Part shown: positions 41,202 to 49,691 of the stretch, one piece after another
How the letters are laid out: every line of letters starts with the position of its first letter
How positions within the stretch are numbered: position 1 is the first letter of the stretch
Source of the DNA: Kribbella capetownensis
GTDB lineage: Bacteria > Actinomycetota > Actinomycetes > Propionibacteriales > Kribbellaceae
NCBI RefSeq assembly: GCF_004331485.1
Contig: NZ_SJKD01000004.1
Span: 558,001-622,000 of the forward strand
DNA: 64,000 nucleotides
Reading direction: 5' to 3'
Notes under the pieces: model-generated
Told to the model about the DNA's origin: nothing
Databases searched by the model: none
The model's input: only the letters and a program-made list of their open reading frames with translations
Position numbers and translations under genes: made by a program

Positions 41202-43964
41202 CTAGCCGGCAGGGCTCGAGTCGGCCAGCGCGTGGCGGAGTTGCTTTCGAGAGGTGATGTCAAGCTTGGCGAACACCTTGCCGAGGTGCCATTCGACGGT
41301 GCGAGGGCTGATGAACAGCTGCGCGCCGATCTCGGGATTCGTGAGATCGTCGCGGGCCAGCCGGGCGATCTGCGCCTCCTGTGCGGTCAGGTCCTGGAGC
41401 GTGTCGACCGAGGGCCTCCGTATTGTCTCGCCGGTGGCGAGCAGCTCACGCCGGGCACGCTCGGCAAATCCATCGGCTCCGGTGCGGCTGAACGTGTCAT
41501 GGGCACTGTGAAGTTGTTGGCGGCCTTCCACGCGACGGTTCCCGCGGCGCAGCCATTCGCCGTACAGGAGTTGTGCCCGGGCGAGGTGGACGATGATCCG
41601 GGTCCGGGCGAGGCGCTCGACCGCCTCCCGGTAGAGGTCGTCGGCGGCTTGGCCGTCGGACAGCATCGCGCGGGAGCGAGCCTCGATTCCGAGCGCCCAG
41701 TCCGTCCCGGCAGCGCGGGTTCGTTCCTCGAGTCGCCGCAGGGCGGTCGCGCCGAGGTCCGGTCGATCGCTGCGCACAGCCGCCTCGACCAGCTCGGTCA
41801 GGCCCCAGCCGTAGAGACCCAGGTCATCGTGTTCACAGACCCGTTGCGCGGCGGCGAGCGAATCCTGGTAGCGGCTGAGACCGTTGTAGAGCACCGCTGT
41901 GGCGTAGTCCGCCAAGGCGATCGCCCGTCCTTCACCCCTGGCTGTCGCGTCCTCGAGACTGGCCCGAATCAGCGCCATGGCCTCGGCTTCCTGACCGCGC
42001 CAGGCGGAGAGCACCAGCGAGGTGTACATCAAGCGGGCGCTGCCGGTTGCTCCGGTGATCACGTCCGCTTCGTCGATGAGCTCGGCTGCGGACGCGAACT
42101 CGCCGGCATGTACCTCGACGCCGGCACGATAGGTGAGCGCGAGCGGGAGTGCGGTCAGCGCGCCGGCATCCCGCGCGAGCCGAAGCTGCTGCGTTGCCAG
42201 CTCATGCCACGACATGTCATCCCACAGGTCCGGGGCGATTCGGCATCCCAGCCAGAGCCAGCGGGTGACGTCCTGACCTCCCTTCTCCTCGGACAATGCG
42301 CGCAGTGCTCGCCGGAGCGGTTGAACGCCTGCCTCGTAGCCGTCGGTGAACCTTCTCACCAGACCATCGAGGAGGAGATCAATCGCACGGGCCGGCTCTG
42401 GTGCGCGGGGCGCGGTGCGGGCTGCGTCGGCCGCCTCGGCCACGCCGCCGCCGCTGCTGCTGAGTCGGCCGGCGAAGATCGCCGCTCCGAGCGCTTCGAG
42501 GTAAGTCTCCCGCGCCAATTGCGCGTCCAGCGGCTCGAGGTGTTCAGCGGCGTTCAGAAGTAGCGCCGGAGCATCGTTGCCGCGTCTGACAGAGAACGCC
42601 AACTGTGCGCGCAGCCGCTCCAGCCTGGCTCTTCGAATGTCGTCGAGCGGCCCCAGCTCTGCCGCCGCAAGAAGCGCCTGGGCCGAGTCCGGCGCGCCGG
42701 ACTCGAGCTTTGCCTGAGCGGCGGCGAGTGCACGCGCTCCTCGGCGCTCACGATCGGGCGTCAGTTCGGTCGCGCGTTCCAGAAACGCGGCTGCCGCGAC
42801 CGCGCCGCCGCGGGCGCGTGCCCGGTCGGCCGAACGTTCCAGCTCGTCGGCGACTGCCTCGTCCGGCTCTGACGCCGCCCGGGCCAGATGCCACGCGTGC
42901 CGGTCGGGATCGAGCACGATATCGGTTGCTTCTGCCAGCGCCCGGTGCACTGCCTGCCGGTCGCCCACAGACACCGTCTGGTAGACCGCCGAGCGGACCA
43001 GCGGATGGCGGAACCGGACTCGGGCGCCGAGTTCGACCAGTCCTGCGGCCACGGCGGGCGCTGCAGCATCGGGTCGGATTCCCTGTAGCGCGGCCGCGCG
43101 CCGCAAGAGCGTCAAGTCGCCGATCGGCTCAGCGGCAGCAGTGAGCAGAAGCTGTTGGGTGTCGTCCGGAAGCGATCGGAACTGCCGAGAGAAGCTCTGT
43201 TCGACGCGGTTCGCCACAGCCGCCGTGTTCGGAAGGCCGAACCCGCCGGCCAGCTCGGCCGGCGTCAACACGCGCGGCAGCTGCAATAGGGCCAACGGGT
43301 TGCCCCGCGTTTCGGCGACGATGCGGTCGCGCACCTGTACGTCGAGCGGTCCACGAACCGCCGATGCCAAGACCAGGCATGAGTCGCGCTCGCCGAGGCC
43401 CTGAACCTTGAGCTCGGGCAAGCCAGTCAGCTCGTCGCTGGGCTCACGCACGGCGAAGATCAAGGCCACCGGATCGGCCATCAATCGTCGTGCCACGAAG
43501 GCCAGAGCTTGCACGGAGGCCCGATCGAGCCACTGTGCGTCATCGATCAGGCAGGCGAGCGGCTGCTCTTCGGCCGCGCCGGCCAACAGGGTCAGGACGG
43601 CAAGACCGATGAGGAAGGGATCAGGTACGTCGCCCTTCTGCAGCCCGAAGGCGACGCGCAGCGCGTCGCGTTGTGGGACCGGCAACCTCTCGACCCGGTC
43701 GAGCATCGGCGCGCAGAGCTGATGAAGGCCGGCATAGGCGAGCTCCATCTCCGACTCGACGCCCACGACTCGCACGACGCGGAAACCCGACGTTCGCTCG
43801 AGCATGAAGTCGAGCAGTGCCGACTTGCCGCAGCCGGCCTCGCCGCGCAGCACCAGCACGGAGCTCCGCCCCGTAGGTACCGCGGCCAACAGCCTGGTCA
43901 GTACCTCGCACTCGCTGCGCCGACCACGCAGGACTGACCGGGGGTGACCGCTGGACGGACCCAT
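41202..43964 (-). CDS. Large LuxR-family (LAL/MalT-like) ATPase regulator
   Basis: 920 residues. N-terminal AAA/STAND ATPase: Walker A GEAGCGKS at 41-48 and Walker B LACLIDDAQWLD near 135. A long middle region of helical TPR-like repeats (about 350-840) is followed by a C-terminal LuxR helix-turn-helix (LTAQEAQIARLARDDLTNPE, RTVEWHLGKVFAKLDI). LAL regulators activate pathway genes when ATP and ligand are bound. The ATG at 43964 comes five bases after TACCAT, suggesting a leaderless start; 23 more in-frame codons exist upstream. Its target may be the adjacent MFS/SnoaL pair, but this is only proximity. Confidence 0.85.
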   Translation of the reverse strand: MGPSSGHPRSVLRGRRSECEVLTRLLAAVPTGRSSVLVLRGEAGCGKSALLDFMLERTSGFRVVRVVGVESEMELAYAGLHQLCAPMLDRVERLPVPQRDALRVAFGLQKGDVPDPFLIGLAVLTLLAGAAEEQPLACLIDDAQWLDRASVQALAFVARRLMADPVALIFAVREPSDELTGLPELKVQGLGERDSCLVLASAVRGPLDVQVRDRIVAETRGNPLALLQLPRVLTPAELAGGFGLPNTAAVANRVEQSFSRQFRSLPDDTQQLLLTAAAEPIGDLTLLRRAAALQGIRPDAAAPAVAAGLVELGARVRFRHPLVRSAVYQTVSVGDRQAVHRALAEATDIVLDPDRHAWHLARAASEPDEAVADELERSADRARARGGAVAAAAFLERATELTPDRERRGARALAAAQAKLESGAPDSAQALLAAAELGPLDDIRRARLERLRAQLAFSVRRGNDAPALLLNAAEHLEPLDAQLARETYLEALGAAIFAGRLSSSGGGVAEAADAARTAPRAPEPARAIDLLLDGLVRRFTDGYEAGVQPLRRALRALSEEKGGQDVTRWLWLGCRIAPDLWDDMSWHELATQQLRLARDAGALTALPLALTYRAGVEVHAGEFASAAELIDEADVITGATGSARLMYTSLVLSAWRGQEAEAMALIRASLEDATARGEGRAIALADYATAVLYNGLSRYQDSLAAAQRVCEHDDLGLYGWGLTELVEAAVRSDRPDLGATALRRLEERTRAAGTDWALGIEARSRAMLSDGQAADDLYREAVERLARTRIIVHLARAQLLYGEWLRRGNRRVEGRQQLHSAHDTFSRTGADGFAERARRELLATGETIRRPSVDTLQDLTAQEAQIARLARDDLTNPEIGAQLFISPRTVEWHLGKVFAKLDITSRKQLRHALADSSPAG

Positions 43965-44169
43965 GGTCGATGGTAGGTAGTGCCCGCACTGGTTTGGCAA
44001 CCCTCCACGACCCAATCGGCCCGGTCGGTTCAAGGTCGGCGGCGAGGCGTTCTACGGAGGCGTATTTTCAGAGGGTGAAGCGGACGCGCTGTTCGCCACC
44101 TGGAGGCGCTGAGCCGAGCAAAGCTCCACGACATCTACCGCTAGCGAGACTTCCGTTGGAGGACCAGTG

Positions 44170-44301
44170 GTGCCGACCGAGGACGGCCAGCGGGAGCCGA
44201 TGCCCACATCGGCGAGCCCAATGCTCGCCACGCTCACCGACGAGCGCTTCTCCGATCCGGAGTGGCTGTTCGAACGGAAGTGGGACGGCGTGCTTCACTG
44301 A
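44170..44301 (+). pseudogene. N-terminal remnant of an ATP-dependent DNA ligase
   Basis: 43 codons. After a short lead, ASPMLATLTDERFSDPEWLF and ERKWDGV reproduce the beginning of the adenylation domain of LigC/LigD-type ligases, including the lysine (ERKWDG) that becomes adenylylated. The family would continue with RCLAFR, but here the frame turns to LH and stops. The original GTG and its GGAGG (eight bases upstream) survive. A C-terminal ligase remnant on the same strand lies 3.66 kb downstream (47960-48091), with a heat-shock islet between. The peptide cannot be a functional ligase. Confidence 0.75.
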
Positions 44302-44375
44302 ACCTGTCAACTGGGATCTGGCGGCGACTTTGTGGAGTTGTTCGAGGAGCTTGCGACATGAGGCGGTATGCCGGG

Positions 44376-45059
44376 CTACCCGTCATTCCGCATCGCTTCG
44401 TGTGAGGTGGAGTGGCGTAGTCGGTTGGTGGTCGTGGTGATGTCGGCTGCCTGTTCGGCCAGTGCGGGGTGGCTGTGCTGGAGTCTGTTTCCGGCGTCGG
44501 CCAGGGGTGTCAGCAGGGTTGCGCTGTCGTTGTCGCCCAGTGCGTCGAAGACGCGGTCGACGGCTTTCTGGGTGGTCGGTTCGAGGTCGTCGAGCGCGGT
44601 GATCTGGGCGGCGAGCCGGCGTAGCCGGGGTGCGCTGTCACGGGCCCATTGGTTGGCGGCTCGGTCGCCGGCGCGGCGGTCACGGGCGGCCTGGACGCGT
44701 TCTTCGCCGGTCATGCCGGCGGGGTCGGCGGTGTGCGGGTTGAGTCGCAGGTAGCGGCGTTCCGCGGCCTGGCGGCTGGCGACGCCGAGCGCTGGCGCGA
44801 TCGCGGCCCAACTGGTCCCGCGGGCGCGGGCGGCGCCGATGAGCAGCGGCTCCCAGGCGGCGAGCTGATCTTGTACGGCCCGCAGGCCGGCCAGTGCGGC
44901 CAGTATGTCGTCCGAACTGGCGTTCGTGGTGTCCTGCCGCCTGGCAGCCGGGGTGTCTTGGTGTGCGATGTGGTGGACGGTTTCCTCGACGGCGGCGATC
45001 GCGGCCGACGCCGAGGAGTCCAAGACCTGCGTCTCGTCGGGTGTGTTCGTGACTGTCAT
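44376..45059 (-). CDS. rheA: RheA-like repressor of hsp18 (HSP18 transcriptional regulator)
   Basis: 227 residues, close to Streptomyces albus RheA in length and gene position (divergent from an hsp18-type gene). A helix-turn-helix-like segment ARGTSWAAIAPALGVASRQAAERRY lies at about 80-104. RheA is known as a temperature-sensing repressor that binds TGTCATC-N5-GATGACA; exactly that operator is present in the divergent region. ATG 45059 with AGGAGG five to six bases upstream is better than GTG 45065. Assignment of the symbol rests on context, length and the operator rather than on an alignment. Confidence 0.8.
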   Translation of the reverse strand: MTVTNTPDETQVLDSSASAAIAAVEETVHHIAHQDTPAARRQDTTNASSDDILAALAGLRAVQDQLAAWEPLLIGAARARGTSWAAIAPALGVASRQAAERRYLRLNPHTADPAGMTGEERVQAARDRRAGDRAANQWARDSAPRLRRLAAQITALDDLEPTTQKAVDRVFDALGDNDSATLLTPLADAGNRLQHSHPALAEQAADITTTTNRLRHSTSHEAMRNDG

Positions 45060-45083
45060 TGTCACCTCCTTTCCGCTCCATTG

Positions 45084-45102
45084 TGTCAGCGATCCGCTGA
45101 CT
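45084..45102. promoter_or_regulatory. Second, imperfect RheA-type operator
   Basis: TGTCAGC-GATCC-GCTGACT: same N5 architecture as the main site, with a matched change in each arm (A/T to G/C) and one terminal mismatch. It is centred 28 bp from the main operator, on the rheA side, and could serve autoregulation. Confidence 0.55.
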
Positions 45103-45110
45103 TTGCCTAC

Positions 45111-45139
45111 TTGTCATCGTTCCGATGACATGTTATAAG
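45111..45139 (+). promoter_or_regulatory. hsp20 promoter with RheA operator TGTCATC-N5-GATGACA
   Basis: -35 TTGTCA (45111-45116), 17-bp spacer, -10 TATAAG (45134-45139). The operator TGTCATC-GTTCC-GATGACA (45112-45130) covers the -35 box and most of the spacer. It is identical to the motif described for RheA of Streptomyces albus. Confidence 0.8.
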
Positions 45140-45191
45140 AGAGGTGCGTATTGACACCACTGATCAACAGACTTCCAGGAGGTGTAGGACG

Positions 45192-45638
45192 ATGTTGATG
45201 CGCACCGACCCGTTCCGGGAGTTGGACCGGTTCGCCCAGCAGTTCTTCGGCAGCCAGACGCCGGGCACGTGGTCGCGACCGACCCCGATGCCGATGGACG
45301 CCTACCGCGTCGGCGACCAGTACGTCGTTTCGTTCGACCTGCCCGGGATCACGCCGGACGCGATCGAGCTGGACATAGAGCGCAACGTACTCACGGTGAA
45401 GGCCGAGCGCCGGCCGCTCGAGCTCGGCGACGGAGTGGAGATGCAGGTCGCGGAGCGTCCGCTCGGGGTGTTCTCCCGGCAGCTGTTCCTGGGCGACACC
45501 CTGGATGCCGACCGGATCGAGGCCGGCTACGAAGCCGGCGTACTGACGCTGAAGATCCCGATCGCCGAGAAGGCGAAGCCGCGCAAGATCGCCATCAGCG
45601 CAGCGGACGGCGGGGACCGAAAGCAGATCGACGCCTGA
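45192..45638 (+). CDS. hsp18: Small heat-shock protein, Hsp20/Hsp18 family
   Basis: 148 residues. Alpha-crystallin domain from about 40 to 135: YVVSFDLPGITPDAIELDIE, NVLTVKAER, then GVFSRQLFLGDTLDADRIEA and the signature AGVLTLKIPIAE. N-terminal RTDPFRELDRFAQQFFG is the usual oligomerisation arm. ATP-independent holdase expected. AGGAGGTG about nine bases before the ATG. Controlled by the RheA-type operator and promoter directly upstream. Confidence 0.9.
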   Translation: MLMRTDPFRELDRFAQQFFGSQTPGTWSRPTPMPMDAYRVGDQYVVSFDLPGITPDAIELDIERNVLTVKAERRPLELGDGVEMQVAERPLGVFSRQLFLGDTLDADRIEAGYEAGVLTLKIPIAEKAKPRKIAISAADGGDRKQIDA

Positions 45639-45713
45639 CCCTGGGCGAACCATGCCACGGGATCACGCACCAGTCCCGGTGACGTGAGGCGGATTGTCGA
45701 TGAGGTGAGTTCG

Positions 45714-46001
45714 ATGACGGCGACCAACCAGCAGCAGACCGTCGCCGAGGCCGAGGTCTTCGTCGACCTCGTCCTGGACGATGACGATCTGATGCGCGCC
45801 GAGTTCGACGCGCTGATCGGTGCCTGCTGGGAGGCGCCGTCCGAGCCTCCACGCCGCAAGCCGTCGCCACCCGGCGGCGGGTGGGCCGGGCGGCCACCGC
45901 ACCGGTGGCCACCATGGCAACGGTCCCCCCTTGCCGGCAGCGTCCCGGCGCGACGGCCGCTGAGCCGGGAGCGCGGCCCTCCGCTGCGGCCGAAGCGATG
46001 A
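45714..46001 (+). CDS. Short conserved protein of the heat-shock islet
   Basis: 95 residues. The first half (AEAEVFVDLVLDDDDLMRAE, then FDALIGACW) is an acidic helix pair that I have seen next to hsp20 genes in other actinobacteria; the second half is Pro/Arg/Gly-rich and likely disordered. No known function. GAGGTGA six bases before the ATG. Lies 75 bp after hsp18 on the same strand. Confidence 0.6.
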   Translation: MTATNQQQTVAEAEVFVDLVLDDDDLMRAEFDALIGACWEAPSEPPRRKPSPPGGGWAGRPPHRWPPWQRSPLAGSVPARRPLSRERGPPLRPKR

Positions 46002-46246
46002 CATCGCCGTCCTGACGATCCCCGATGGAGCTGTGCAACGAAAGCCTTGGGGAGGTGATAGCTAGATTCGATTGTGCTCCTTGACCCGAGCCGGTGGTGC
46101 GGCCGCCCGCGCTGGCACACTCTCACACTGCGGCGGCGCTCGACCCGCCTTGTCCTTCCTAGGACCGCACCGTTGTGGGCCGCCGCACCACCTTCCGGGT
46201 CACCGAACCCCACTGGACGACGACACAGACAGAGAAGGTGAGCGAT

Positions 46247-46723
46247 ATGACCCTCGGCGCTGTCCGGCAGGCGCCGGCAGTGCGGTGGCTGCCGGCCGAG
46301 CCGTTCGCTCACCTCGACGACATCCACCACCGGACCAGCCGCGGCCTGCGCCGTCTCACCGCCGCGTCCTCAACCGGCGGCGAACCGGCTCCGGCAGTAG
46401 ACATCGAGGAAACCGCCGACGAGTTCGTCATCGAACTCGACCTGCCTGGCGCCGTCGCACGCCAGGTGGCCGTGCAGTGGAACGGCCAGCAGCTCGTCGT
46501 GCACGGCCGGATCCCCACACGGGTGCACGCCGGGACGCTGCGCCGGCGCGGCCGGCGTACCGGACCGGTGCACTACGCCGTCAACCTTCCCGGGCCGGTG
46601 CTTGGCGACAAGATCACCGCGACCCTGGCCAATGGCGTACTCACCATCCACGCCCCCAAGCACCGCCCGTGCCCCGCCGTCTACATCGTCGACGCCGACA
46701 CGACCGATGGGTACCTGCCATGA
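46247..46723 (+). CDS. Second Hsp20-family small heat-shock protein
   Basis: 158 residues. Alpha-crystallin domain (PAVDIEETADEFVIELDLPG, ARQVAVQWNGQQLVVHGRIP, NGVLTIHAPKH) with an Arg-rich insertion (RRRGRRTGPVHY). More divergent than the first copy. GAAGGTGA before the ATG. The stop overlaps the J-domain gene as ATGA, pairing a holdase with a DnaJ-like protein. About 245 bp upstream contain no RheA-type site, so it may use a separate promoter or read-through. Confidence 0.83.
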   Translation: MTLGAVRQAPAVRWLPAEPFAHLDDIHHRTSRGLRRLTAASSTGGEPAPAVDIEETADEFVIELDLPGAVARQVAVQWNGQQLVVHGRIPTRVHAGTLRRRGRRTGPVHYAVNLPGPVLGDKITATLANGVLTIHAPKHRPCPAVYIVDADTTDGYLP

Positions 46724-47115
46724 CCGCGCCGACGCTCGACCCATACGCGATCCTCGGCGTCACCACCGAGGCCACCGACGACGACCTCGACCACGCCTTC
46801 CGCGGCCTCGTCCGCGGACTCCACCCCGACACCCGCACACCAGAGTCCGACGACGCGGACGACGCCGACCACCGCCTGCAGGAACTCCTCAACGCTTACG
46901 CCACCCTGCGCGACCCGATCCGCCGCGCCGCCTACGACCGCGCCCAGGCAGCCGCGCCCAGTGCACCCTTAGTTGGCGCACCTTCACCACGGCCGCGGAG
47001 CTCCGACACTGTCGCATCCGGCGCTGCGCCCATCCGGGTCGATCCGGCGATCCGGGTCAGCCCCGTGCACTGGGAACCGCCACAACCAGGAGGGAAGCAC
47101 GATGGCCCCCGCTGA
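46720..47115 (+). CDS. J-domain protein
   Basis: 131 residues. An N-terminal J domain (DPYAILGVTTEATDDDLDHA, LHPDTR with the invariant HPD, YATLRDPIRRAAYDRA) followed by a Pro/Ala-rich tail; no Gly/Phe or zinc-finger region, so it is a type III J-protein. It should stimulate an Hsp70 to take clients from the coupled Hsp20. Its 3' end overlaps the next gene by 14 bp. Confidence 0.85.
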   Translation: MTAPTLDPYAILGVTTEATDDDLDHAFRGLVRGLHPDTRTPESDDADDADHRLQELLNAYATLRDPIRRAAYDRAQAAAPSAPLVGAPSPRPRSSDTVASGAAPIRVDPAIRVSPVHWEPPQPGGKHDGPR

Positions 47116-47401
47116 CGACATCGAGACCTACTGCGACAACGGCGTCTGGAAGACCCGCTGGCGCAACAGCCCGCAACCCTTCGCCGCCGGCGGCAGCCGG
47201 GACCGCCAAGTCTCCCAGGGCGCCACCGTCGCACAGTGGTACGGCGTCGACCACATCATCACCAACCCCGACGGCAGCACCGCCGAGCACAACTCCTACC
47301 GCTACCGCACGGAAGCCCACGCCGTCGGCCCCTTGGACGTCGCCCCCACGGCACCGGGCAAGTCCACGCTCACCCACACTGCCGCACTGGCCGCTGGATA
47401 G
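47102..47401 (+). CDS. DUF2188-like small protein
   Basis: 99 residues. DIETYCDNGVWKTRWRNSPQ, then GATVAQWYGVDHIITNPDGS and EHNSYRYR follow the DUF2188 layout (strand-helix-strand with a terminal GxIxxxNSY motif), though GVWKTRW and Q/P positions are unusual. Function unknown. AGGAGGG before the ATG. Last gene of the heat-shock islet. Confidence 0.6.
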   Translation: MAPADDIETYCDNGVWKTRWRNSPQPFAAGGSRDRQVSQGATVAQWYGVDHIITNPDGSTAEHNSYRYRTEAHAVGPLDVAPTAPGKSTLTHTAALAAG

Positions 47402-47731
47402 GGCAGTCCAGCTGACCTCTGCCCAGTCATGGACACCCCGCCGTGCCCGGCTTGCGGAACTGGCCGCCGAGCACACCGCCACTGCAGTTCACCGACGTCA
47501 CGACCCCGATCCCGGCTCGCAGGAATGAGCCGACGTACTGCCCGCGGTGGGATCAAGGGACTAGTCCAGGTGCCGGCCGCCCCGAGTGGAAGCGGATCCG
47601 TACCGCGGCACCGTCGAAGCCATCAGCGGGGCGAGCACGCCGAGGCACCCGTAGTTCGGCCGGAATCGCGGAACCGCGCTCGAGGTAGTCGGCCGAACGA
47701 GACGTGGAAACCCTTGCTACCGCCGACTGTC
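47402..47731. other. Non-coding stretch between the islet genes and the integrase remnant
   Basis: No gene that I can support on either strand. Near its right end an inverted repeat CCGCCGAC/GTCGGCGG (47720-47727 and 47742-47749) with a 14-bp loop surrounds the integrase stop codon and could be its terminator or part of an old attachment site. The rest has coding-like GC skew but only overlapping short frames without recognisable motifs. Confidence 0.4.
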
Positions 47732-47964
47732 TCAGCCCCCTGTCGGCGGCTGCGTCGTCAGGCGATTTGTCCGCTGCTGCTCTGCTTCAGCGCGGCGCTG
47801 CCGCAGGTGTTTGAGGGAGTCCTCCAAGGCGGCGACCTCCCCGAGCCAGGCCTGATCCTTGGCCTCGGCGAGCCGGTCGGTCGCGTTGGCCGTCATCTCC
47901 TCGATGCGCGGCAACTGGGCGGGGTCGAGTCGCAAAACCGGCACTTCACGCAGGCGTGTTCGTG
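47732..47964 (-). pseudogene. C-terminal remnant of a tyrosine recombinase/integrase, frameshifted
   Basis: On the minus strand HEHACVKCRF (47964-47935) is followed, in another frame, by LRLDPAQLPRIEEMTANATD and AWLGEVAALEDSLKHLRQRR up to the stop at 47732. Together these give the C-terminal tail of actinobacterial tyrosine integrases (zinc-like HACxxC segment, LRLDPAQ, WLGEV helix). One base is missing near the T-run at 47934-47937. The catalytic domain is absent. The remnant abuts the ligase C-terminal remnant on the opposite strand. Confidence 0.7.
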
Positions 47965-48091
47965 GACGCAACCGCGGCTCGTCGCGCAGATCGGCTTCAC
48001 CGAGTGGACCCGGGACGGTCTGCTCCGGCATCCGCGCTACACCGGGTTGCGGACGGACAAGAACCCGCTCGAGGTCGTCCGCGAAACCTGA
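47960..48091 (+). pseudogene. C-terminal remnant of an ATP-dependent DNA ligase
   Basis: 43 codons plus stop: PRLVAQIGFTEWTRDGLLRH followed by PRYTGLRTDKNPLEVVRE match the end of the OB-fold domain of LigC/LigD-type ligases (FTEWTxDGxLRHPxxxGLRxDKxPxEVVRE). There is no start codon or upstream ligase sequence in frame. Same orientation as the N-terminal remnant at 44170, so the two are plausibly the ends of one broken gene. Confidence 0.8.
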
Positions 48092-48179
48092 CGCTCCAGC
48101 TGCTGGGGAGGCGTGGTCGAGCTGTCCCAGACGGCGCGTCCGGCCGCGCCACTGGGTTTGACCCGGGATGGCGGCGGGG

Positions 48180-49691
48180 TCATCGTGTGGCGGCGCGTTG
48201 GAGGTGGCGGGCTGTCGGGCGGTCTTCTTCGTCGAGGCGTACGACGACGTGCTCGTTCCATCGTTCGTCGGAGCGGGGGTAGTCCGAGCGCCAGTGGCAG
48301 CCGCGGCTCTCCTGTCGTGCGGTCGCGGCCTCGATGACGGATCGCGCCACGGTCGCCAGCGGTCCGTTGCCCAGGGCCTCTAGTTCCTCTCCGGCAGCGT
48401 TGAGCCCCGCGCCGTCGCGACGGATACCGGCGTACTTGGTCAGGATCGCGCGAATCCGTTCCGGTTCGCGATCGTGGCCCAAAGCAACTTCGTGGGAGCG
48501 ACCCTGAACAGTCGGCGGGAGGTCGAGGGTCAGAGCCGTTGCGACACGCCGTCCGAACACCAGGCCCTCCAGCAGGCTGTTGGAGGCCAGCCGATTGGCC
48601 CCGTGGACGCCCGTCGCGGCGACCTCGCCGGCGGCGTACAGGCCTGGTACGTCGGTCGCGCCGTTGCGGTCGGTTCGGATGCCGCCACACAGGAAGTGTT
48701 CGGCGGGTGCGATCGGGATCTGCTCGGACAGCAGGTCGACGCCGATCCGTGCGCAGGAGGCCAGTACGGTCGGGAACCGCTGACGAAGTACGTCGGGCGC
48801 GATCGCTGTCGCGTCCAGCCACACGTGGTCGGATCCGTCGCGGCGCATCGTCGCCTCGATCTCCCGCGCGACGATGTCGCGAGGGGCCAGATCGGCTCGT
48901 GGATGCCGGCCGGCCATGATCCGACGACCATGGATGTCGCGCAGTACGGCGCCTTCGCCGCGGACGGCTTCGGTGACCAACGGCAACTGACCGCTGGTCT
49001 CGCCGGTGAAGAGCGCGGTCGGATGGAACTGCACGAACTCCATGTCCACCAGGGATGCGCCGGCCCGCAGCGCCAGCGCGATGCCATCACCGCACACCGT
49101 CGACGGATTGGTGCTCGCCAGGTAGGCGTTGCCGATCCCGCCGGTCGCCAGTACTACGGCGCGTGCGTCGATCTGGCTGATCTGTCCTCCGGCCTCGACG
49201 AGCACGCCGCCGATGCGGCCGGTGTCCGACTGGATCAGGCCGACGGTCCGCCCGGTGATCGTCTGAACACCGGCGAGCTGTACTGCGCTGCGGAGGGCTC
49301 GATGAACCTCGGCGCCGGTGGCGTCACCGCCGGCGTGAACGATCCGGGGATGACCGTGGCCGCCCTCGAGCGTTCTCGACAGCGAACCGTCGGCGTTGCG
49401 GTCGAAGCGTGCCCCCTGTGCGATGAGTTCGGCCAGTCGCTGCGGACCCTCCTCGACCAGCGCCCGGACGTTGCGGGGATCGCAGAATCCTGCACCCGCG
49501 ACATCGGTGTCGAGCAAGTGGTCCAGCGGATCGTCCTCGCCGTACGCGGCGGCGACACCACCCTGCGCCCACGGCGTGCTGCCGTCGCCCGCACTGAGCA
49601 GGAGCACCTCGCGGGTCGCCGCCAGTCCGAGCGCGGTCGAGAGACCTGCCACGCCGGCCCCGATCACGACGACGTCGACGGCGCGCGTCAT
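48180..49691 (-). CDS. nadB: L-aspartate oxidase
   Basis: 503 residues. FAD motif VVVIGAGVAGLSTALGLA at the N-terminus, AQGGVAAAYG, HAGGDATGAEVHRAL, FVQFHPTAL and GANRLASNSLLEGLVFG are diagnostic for NadB. It oxidises aspartate to iminoaspartate, the first step of de novo NAD synthesis. The ATG at 49691 overlaps the nadA stop by four bases, so NadA and NadB are translated together. No nadC follows in the window; the next sequences downstream are the ligase and integrase remnants. Confidence 0.93.
   Translation of the reverse strand: MTRAVDVVVIGAGVAGLSTALGLAATREVLLLSAGDGSTPWAQGGVAAAYGEDDPLDHLLDTDVAGAGFCDPRNVRALVEEGPQRLAELIAQGARFDRNADGSLSRTLEGGHGHPRIVHAGGDATGAEVHRALRSAVQLAGVQTITGRTVGLIQSDTGRIGGVLVEAGGQISQIDARAVVLATGGIGNAYLASTNPSTVCGDGIALALRAGASLVDMEFVQFHPTALFTGETSGQLPLVTEAVRGEGAVLRDIHGRRIMAGRHPRADLAPRDIVAREIEATMRRDGSDHVWLDATAIAPDVLRQRFPTVLASCARIGVDLLSEQIPIAPAEHFLCGGIRTDRNGATDVPGLYAAGEVAATGVHGANRLASNSLLEGLVFGRRVATALTLDLPPTVQGRSHEVALGHDREPERIRAILTKYAGIRRDGAGLNAAGEELEALGNGPLATVARSVIEAATARQESRGCHWRSDYPRSDERWNEHVVVRLDEEDRPTARHLQRAATR

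Noticed and set aside
44100..44146. LSRAKLHDIYR peptide before a stop, reminiscent of Ku or SAP-like C-terminal motifs near ligase genes
   Set aside because: Only about ten residues of weak similarity; not enough to claim a Ku remnant.
46002..46246. Search for HrcA/CIRCE, HspR/HAIR or RheA sites before the second hsp20 gene
   Set aside because: No TTAGCACTC-N9-GAGTGCTAA, CTTGAGT-N7-ACTCAAG or TGTCATC-type repeat found.
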